DNA of 64,000 nt from Hymenobacter jeongseonensis (GTDB lineage: Bacteria > Bacteroidota > Bacteroidia > Cytophagales > Hymenobacteraceae), in NCBI RefSeq assembly GCF_015694725.1, contig NZ_JADQDQ010000001.1, forward strand, positions 248,001 through 312,000, written 5' to 3'. The position numbers and the translations under genes were made by a program. Shown in pieces: positions 59,035 to 64,000 of the stretch; position 1 is the stretch's first letter, and every line of letters begins with the position of its first letter. The notes under the pieces were generated by a model. That model saw only the letters and a program-made list of their open reading frames with translations, had not been told where the DNA came from and ran no database searches.

Positions 59035-59907
59035 ATGACGAAATCTTTACTCTTGGGTTCTCTGTTGGCCATTTGCCTAACAGGCTCTGCAACTTCTGCC
59101 TGGGCCCAGGGGGCCATCGTGAACGGCGGCACCTACAAAATGACGCACTACGGGGTACTATCCGGTAGCACCACACCAGGTGCTGACGCTGGCTTGCCTC
59201 TGTGCATGGACGTAGACCTCAACCTTGCCACTGCCGGCACTAGCATTGGTCAATGGGTTGACAATGGCAACGACGCACAGCGCTACATCTTCGAGGTGCA
59301 AGCCGATGGCTCGTATAAGCTGCGCCACAAAGGCACCGTGATGTACGTGCAGCCCGTTGCCCTCGGCAAAACGGCCGGCACCCAGATTGAACAGAATGTG
59401 CTCCTGACTACCGGCGACGATAGCCAGCGCTGGTTCATCACCGACCCCAACAACAACGGGCGCTACAAATTCACGCTAAAAAATTCGGCCAACGCGGCCG
59501 GTGTTTCGCAGGTGCTCGAAATTGGTTCCGGCAGTAATGCGCCCGGTGCCCGCGTCAACCTTTGGGATGACAACGGTTTCGAGCCCGCCCAGCGCTGGGA
59601 ACTAACCCTAATCACCACTGCCACGGCCACGAAAGCAGCCAACAACGCCGCCCTCAAAGCCGAAGCTTATCCCAATCCCGCGGGTCCCGGACAGCGCTTC
59701 GCCCTGCGAGTGGAAGCCACCAAAGCCGGCGCGGCCGAAATAGAAGTGCTGGACGTATTGGGCAAGAAAATCCACAGCCAATCGGAACTCCTGAAAACCG
59801 GCGGCAACGTTGTATCGCTACGTGGCAAGCACTTGGCAGCCGGTTCGTATGTGGTGCGCGTGCACCAAGGCGAATTCACGCAGCAAACCCGCGTGGTGCA
59901 GCAATAA
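59035..59907 (+). CDS. ricin-type (RICIN) lectin-domain T9SS exported protein
   Basis: A 290-residue secreted protein: signal peptide MTKSLLLGSLLAICLTGSATSAWA, then one ricin-type beta-trefoil (about 25-195) with the repeated Q-x-W-like signatures AQRYIF, SQRWFI and AQRWEL, which usually bind carbohydrate. A linker leads to a T9SS sorting domain (AYPNPAGPGQRFALRVEA, LDVLGKKIHSQ, LAAGSYVVRVHQG, ending TQQTRVVQQ). No catalytic domain accompanies the lectin part. A terminator lies about 80 bases downstream. Confidence 0.9.
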   Translation: MTKSLLLGSLLAICLTGSATSAWAQGAIVNGGTYKMTHYGVLSGSTTPGADAGLPLCMDVDLNLATAGTSIGQWVDNGNDAQRYIFEVQADGSYKLRHKGTVMYVQPVALGKTAGTQIEQNVLLTTGDDSQRWFITDPNNNGRYKFTLKNSANAAGVSQVLEIGSGSNAPGARVNLWDDNGFEPAQRWELTLITTATATKAANNAALKAEAYPNPAGPGQRFALRVEATKAGAAEIEVLDVLGKKIHSQSELLKTGGNVVSLRGKHLAAGSYVVRVHQGEFTQQTRVVQQ

Positions 59908-59985
59908 GCAGCGCAGTGGAAACAGCCCGCTTAGACGGTGCCGTTAGTAAAATCAGTGCGAGGGTTGACACTCGCTTATCCAAGG

Positions 59986-60018
59986 AAAACCCCGGCCGCA
60001 GCAGTGGCCGGGGTTTTT
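59986..60018 (+). terminator. intrinsic terminator after the ricin-type gene
   Basis: A 12-bp stem (AAAACCCCGGCC with GGCCGGGGTTTT), 8-nt loop and T run. The rest of the 311-base gap 59908-60218 holds only this and the next terminator. Confidence 0.85.
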
Positions 60019-60161
60019 TGCTGTGAATAGTTCAGCTTCCTGTCAAGTGCAGTGGGCCCGGTGCAGCGCCGCCATTCGTAGCGTCCCAGCATCTGTCGGT
60101 GAGTCGTCGCTCAGCACCGCAACACAAAACATGGTGCGACTACAAGATGCTGGAAAGTAAA

Positions 60162-60197
60162 AAAAAGCCCCGTCTGCAAGTGCAGACGGGGCTTTTT
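60162..60197 (-). terminator. 17-bp perfect terminator after the DUF4394 gene
   Basis: Arms 60162-60178 and 60181-60197 (core AGCCCCGTCTGCA) with a minimal 2-nt loop; A/T tracts on both sides. It lies 22 bases past the DUF4394 protein stop. Confidence 0.85.
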
Positions 60198-60218
60198 AGA
60201 TGAGTGAAACGAAGCTTG

Positions 60219-63200
60219 TTATTCCACTACCAAGCGCTTGTTCACCGTGCCTTGCTCGGTTTGCAGGCGCAGCGTGTACACGCCACGGGATACCCCGTTC
60301 AGCGACAGGGTGCGGGCCTCCGAGCCAGCGGCCAGCGTGCTACGCAGCACGGTTTGGCCGAGGGCATTCACCAGCTGCACTTCCGTGGCCTGGCGGGCCA
60401 GGGCAGCGGGCAAGCTGATGGATACGGCGCCACGGGCCGGGTTCGGGAACACCGATATTTGCTGGCCTACCGCGGCCGGAGCGTTGGCTAACACCGTTTG
60501 CTGGGTAAGCAGCAGCGTGAAGCGGCCGGCCGCCGAGCCAGATGCCAGCTGGAACGAGTACTCGGGCTGGGTAGCCAGGTCGATGCGGGCACCGGTCTGG
60601 GCATCGCGCAGGTAGGCGAAAGTGCCCGTGGGCAAGCGCAGCAGCTCCGAAGCGCGCAACCGGTAGGTTCCGGCCTGGGGGGCCGTCACTTGTAAGTTCA
60701 CCACAACATCGGCGGTGCCCAGGGCGGGCAGGCCATTGATGGCCAGGGCTGTAGCTGGCGATTCGGATTCTGTCGCTATCGATGGGCCATTGCCGCCCAA
60801 TTTGTAGGCATCAAATTCAGCGTCGAAGCCGGTTGTGGCAGCAGCGTCGAAGTACACCACCGCTTCATCAACCGAGCCGCTGGCGCCCCGAATATCGAGC
60901 CGAACTAGCGGTGCCGTGTTAGCGCCACGCTGGAAAACAGGGCTAGCATAGGTGGTCAGGCGAGCGGCGTTGGTGAAGTTCACGCTGCCGATGTTGCCGC
61001 TTGCGTTCACGCGCACAAAGAATCCTTGGGCTACTGCAATTTCGGCGGTGCCTCCGTTGACGCCCACGCCGTTGGCTACATAAGAAGAGTAATTGCCAGC
61101 GTATTGGCTGGTAGAGCGGTACACATACACGGCGGCGCCAACATTGGTGCGCCCTACTGCGTCCCAAGTGATGGGCGAGGGGTAGGGGTTGCCAAGTAAG
61201 TGCCAGCCCGATTTGTCCTGCGTGCCGCGCGTCAGTCCTGTTGCGATGTAAGCACCGTTGTTCAGGATGCCTACGAAATCAACTTTGGCCGTCGAAGGAA
61301 TATTCACCGTGTAGCCACGGGTTGCTGCCAGCGCCGTGCTCAACGCGGCGGGCGAGAAGAATCCCTTGTCAAAATCGATGGTACCGGCGCTGCCGCTCGT
61401 GTTCACCCGGGTTTCGTCGTAGCCAAATACTGTGGGGAAAGGCTTAACCGTATTGGGCATTGGCGCCGAATTGTAGGCCGCGTTTACCACGGGCGTGAAG
61501 CTCGTCGTGGCCAGGTCGGCTACGGTCGAGCCCGTGACCGGGGCGGAATAGTGACGGTAGCCCAGGCCCGTATTGATGGGGGTGATGTAGCGCTGCACCG
61601 TGGCATTGCCGGATACCGCGCCGCTGGCGTTCACCACGTGGGCCGTGCCGGTGGCGTTGGAGAGCAAGGTCAGGTTGCCGCTGGAGGCCAGGTTGCCGTT
61701 GAGGAGCAGCACCCGCTGCACCTGTACTGGCGCTGCCGCCGTAACGCCGGAACTCCCAACGGTGAGGTTGTTGAAGAAGGTAGTGGTGCCGATAACGCTC
61801 TGGGCTGCGGAGCCTGCGAAGGCTACTGTGCCCGTGCCGCTGCCGAGGGTGGTGCCGCCGTTGTTCACGAAGTTGCCATTCAGCGTGAGCGTGCCGCCGG
61901 GTGCAGTGGTCAGGGTGGCTCCGGAAGCCAGCGTGAGGCTATTAGCCTGCTGGGCGTTGTCTACCACGGGGTCGTTATCCACGTTCGGAATGACCACATT
62001 GTCAGCCGCCGTGGGCACCCGCATGGGCATCCAGTTGCCGGCTAATCCCCATTCCGTCGATACTGCACCGGTCCAGGTCAGGTCGCCAACCACGGGAGCA
62101 GTTGGGAAAGCGGCCAGGCCGGTCAGGTTGGTGCCGTTGCCAATGCGGCCCACAGAACTGAGCGCCCCCGAGGTCAGGTTCACCATGTAGAGGTTATCAG
62201 CGGTGGCGCCCGTGGGCGATGCTACCAAGAAGGCATTGTTAACAGGGGTACTTGGATTTGTAAGGTCAGAGAAGACGTCGAAATCAACACCGGGATTCAC
62301 CGTGATGCCCGAACCGGAGCCCACGTTGCGGTAGGTGCCAGCATTGGCGGCATTCGCGCCGGGAGCCAGCGGCGTTGCCTGCACCAATACATTGGCCACT
62401 TGGTCGTAGCCAAACAGCATGGTACCCGTGGCGGCGTTGTTATCGTTGTTGGTATAAGCCGCGCCGGATACTGCCGGAGGCGTGTTGTTATCCGGGTTGG
62501 TCAGGGGCGTATCGGTCAGGAACGTTCCGTCGGCGGGGTTCATGCGCAGATTGACCTGGTTGGTGGCCGAAATAATGCGGATACGGTCCACCGTGGGGTT
62601 GAAGTCAAAGGCGATGCCCGACGCTGTCATGCCCAGCGGAATGGTTTGGAGGCTGCCCACTGGCGTGAGGGCGCCGGTGCTCAGGTTCACTGTGTAGAGC
62701 TGGCCTTGCTCGGCAGCAGCGTTGTAGCCCAAGGCGAATAGCTCGCCCGTGGCAGGGCGAAAATCGAGGCCTACCAGTACTTGCACCTGCCCGGCAACCG
62801 TAGGCAATCCCGTGATGTTCACGGCCGAGCGGATGTTGCTCGGATTACTCGAATCAAACGAAATCAGGTTGCCGCCGGCCACGCCGTACAGCAACCGGCC
62901 TACCAGCGTGGGCTGGGTAAGCGGGGCAATCAGCGCCGCCACATCGCGCACCGGAATGCCCAGACCAATGGTGCCCACAGCCGTAGCTGTACTAGCCATC
63001 GGGCTTAAGTTCAAAGTATAGAGGGTGCTGAAGCCAGTTGTAGGAATGGCACCATCTGGGTTCGACACGATGAAGCCGCGGTTCGACTGGGCCGTTGCGT
63101 CGTAGTAAAAGTCGAGGTCATTGACCGCGCCGCTGCTGGGCAGCAAGTTGGTGCCGCTTGCCGAGGTTAGCTGGCCCAGGTTGGGATTGCTCTGTACAAA

Positions 63201-64000
63201 CAGTTGGTTCCGAACATCGTCGATGTCGTAGAGCGTGGTGCTGGTGCTGCCGGCAAAAGAGTTAGTGTAGGCCACGGCACCGATGGTGGGCGTGCCAGTG
63301 GCACCGCTCACAAAGTTTAGGTCGCCGTCGGTTGCGGCAATCGCGCCGTTGTTGGGGTTGAGGCGGAAGTTTTTGGTGTTGTAGCCCGTCACGCGGATGC
63401 GGTCCACGGTGGGGTTGAAGTCGAAACCGATGCCGTTAATCTCAGCGGGTGTGGTGCCCAGCGCCAAGGGCTGTGCGGTTCCGACGGCCGAAGCCACTCC
63501 GGTGGACCTGTTGATGAGGTAGAGCTGGCCCATGCCAGTGCCATCGTAACCCAAGCCAAATAGCTCGCCGGTGTTGGGGCGGAAGTCGGTGCCCACCAGC
63601 GTCTGGCCGGCGACAATACCCGTGATGCCCACCGCTGAAAGAATATACCCTGGCGTGCCCGAGTAGAAGGAGATGAGGGCGTTGTTGGTGTTCACCGCAT
63701 ACAGCAGCTGGCCGCTGGGCGCAGGCGCCGTGCGGTCGATGCCGAAAGTGATGTCGGTAACAACGAAGCCCGGGTATGCTTGCGGCACGGTAGCGATGCC
63801 GGAAGTTAAATCAAGGATGTAAAGCGTAGTAGTGGTGCCCCGAACCACCGACAATGCGGCCACTTGCCCGCCGCCAGCGGGGTTGGTGAAAATATCGAGG
63901 TCCGTTACGTCGGTGGCCAACAGCAAAGGAGTGGTTCCGTTCGTAGTAATTGAAACCGGCGAGCCCAGTACCCCGCCGTTGGGGTTAGTTTGCTTGTACA
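60219..64000 (-). CDS. giant DUF4394 T9SS exported protein, N-terminus outside window
   Basis: The frame is open to the window edge, giving at least 1,259 residues. It begins inside the tail of one DUF4394 unit (LTSGIATVPQAY), followed by two full units (each about 270 residues, with the pair VGTDFRPNTGELFGLGYDG and VGLDFRPATGELFALGYNA, then FDFNPTVDRIRV / FDFNPTVDRIRI). Next comes a region typical of Hymenobacter surface proteins (TEWGLAGNWMPMRVPTAADNVVIP, GYRHYSAPVTGSTVADL, GWHLLGNPYPSPITWD), and a C-terminal T9SS sorting domain (ISVFPNPARGAVSISLP, VSRGVYTLRLQTEQG). DUF4394 units probably form beta-propellers; function unknown. Confidence 0.9.
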   Translation of the reverse strand, partial: YKQTNPNGGVLGSPVSITTNGTTPLLLATDVTDLDIFTNPAGGGQVAALSVVRGTTTTLYILDLTSGIATVPQAYPGFVVTDITFGIDRTAPAPSGQLLYAVNTNNALISFYSGTPGYILSAVGITGIVAGQTLVGTDFRPNTGELFGLGYDGTGMGQLYLINRSTGVASAVGTAQPLALGTTPAEINGIGFDFNPTVDRIRVTGYNTKNFRLNPNNGAIAATDGDLNFVSGATGTPTIGAVAYTNSFAGSTSTTLYDIDDVRNQLFVQSNPNLGQLTSASGTNLLPSSGAVNDLDFYYDATAQSNRGFIVSNPDGAIPTTGFSTLYTLNLSPMASTATAVGTIGLGIPVRDVAALIAPLTQPTLVGRLLYGVAGGNLISFDSSNPSNIRSAVNITGLPTVAGQVQVLVGLDFRPATGELFALGYNAAAEQGQLYTVNLSTGALTPVGSLQTIPLGMTASGIAFDFNPTVDRIRIISATNQVNLRMNPADGTFLTDTPLTNPDNNTPPAVSGAAYTNNDNNAATGTMLFGYDQVANVLVQATPLAPGANAANAGTYRNVGSGSGITVNPGVDFDVFSDLTNPSTPVNNAFLVASPTGATADNLYMVNLTSGALSSVGRIGNGTNLTGLAAFPTAPVVGDLTWTGAVSTEWGLAGNWMPMRVPTAADNVVIPNVDNDPVVDNAQQANSLTLASGATLTTAPGGTLTLNGNFVNNGGTTLGSGTGTVAFAGSAAQSVIGTTTFFNNLTVGSSGVTAAAPVQVQRVLLLNGNLASSGNLTLLSNATGTAHVVNASGAVSGNATVQRYITPINTGLGYRHYSAPVTGSTVADLATTSFTPVVNAAYNSAPMPNTVKPFPTVFGYDETRVNTSGSAGTIDFDKGFFSPAALSTALAATRGYTVNIPSTAKVDFVGILNNGAYIATGLTRGTQDKSGWHLLGNPYPSPITWDAVGRTNVGAAVYVYRSTSQYAGNYSSYVANGVGVNGGTAEIAVAQGFFVRVNASGNIGSVNFTNAARLTTYASPVFQRGANTAPLVRLDIRGASGSVDEAVVYFDAAATTGFDAEFDAYKLGGNGPSIATESESPATALAINGLPALGTADVVVNLQVTAPQAGTYRLRASELLRLPTGTFAYLRDAQTGARIDLATQPEYSFQLASGSAAGRFTLLLTQQTVLANAPAAVGQQISVFPNPARGAVSISLPAALARQATEVQLVNALGQTVLRSTLAAGSEARTLSLNGVSRGVYTLRLQTEQGTVNKRLVVE

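Noticed and set aside
61200-62045. 281-codon plus-strand ORF
   Set aside because: Antisense to the DUF4394 T9SS gene; Arg/Gly-rich shadow.

Overview
The window looks like chromosomal DNA of a Bacteroidota bacterium, most likely Hymenobacter or a close relative (Hymenobacteraceae). Pointers are a GC content near 60 percent, several proteins ending in type IX secretion (T9SS) sorting domains, family markers restricted to or typical of this phylum (DUF4270, DUF4293, DUF4476, DUF5700, the long NusB, YtxH-DUF1573-YajC-YbbR-CoaE order), a CrtY-type lycopene cyclase, and promoters of the Bacteroidota type (TTG about 19-21 nt before TAnnTTTG). Shine-Dalgarno sequences are mostly absent, as usual in this phylum.

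Layout. 0-9.9 kb: MORN-like protein (cut by the window edge), gltX, an erythromycin-esterase-like protein, RidA, an unusual 3-hydroxyacyl-CoA dehydrogenase relative, glmS, a DUF4270 lipoprotein and a one-domain glycogen-synthase relative. 10-16.7 kb: panC, a YbhN-like flippase-fold protein, rfaE2, a membrane zinc peptidase, ettA, DUF349 and DUF2795 proteins. 17-21.9 kb: orphan ABC ATPase, crtY, a LOG-family nucleosidase with an attenuator-like leader, a Glu/Leu/Phe/Val dehydrogenase and a divergent ArsR-like regulator with two palindromic sites between them. 22-28.3 kb: a long minus-strand run (leucine dehydrogenase, nusB, YtxH, NAD-type isocitrate dehydrogenase, DUF1573, yajC, YbbR, coaE) interrupted by two hairpin repeats built from 7-8 nt units. 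28.5-36 kb: two ABC exporter halves whose motif defects complement each other (MdlA-like and MdlB-like), two tRNA-Pro genes, a zinc alcohol dehydrogenase. 36-51 kb: DUF5700 peptidase, truA, a NarL-type two-component pair, two paralogous thiolases, DUF4293, DUF4476, a PorE-like OmpA protein, a membrane Fe-S oxidoreductase pair split by a REP-like element, and tRNA-Phe. 51-64 kb: an accessory block of T9SS cargo proteins and glycosyltransferases, one of them (GT25) visibly AT-richer, ending in a giant DUF4394 T9SS protein that runs off the window.

Functionally this is housekeeping (translation, cofactor and envelope precursor synthesis, secretion) joined to an exported and surface block. No CRISPR array, prophage, transposase or secondary-metabolite cluster was seen. 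The most unusual signals are non-coding: three hairpins built from degenerate heptamer or octamer tandem repeats in spacers of co-directional genes (one burying a start codon), two about 100-bp palindromic elements around a Fe-S gene, and a terminator-like hairpin directly before the start codon of the LOG gene.
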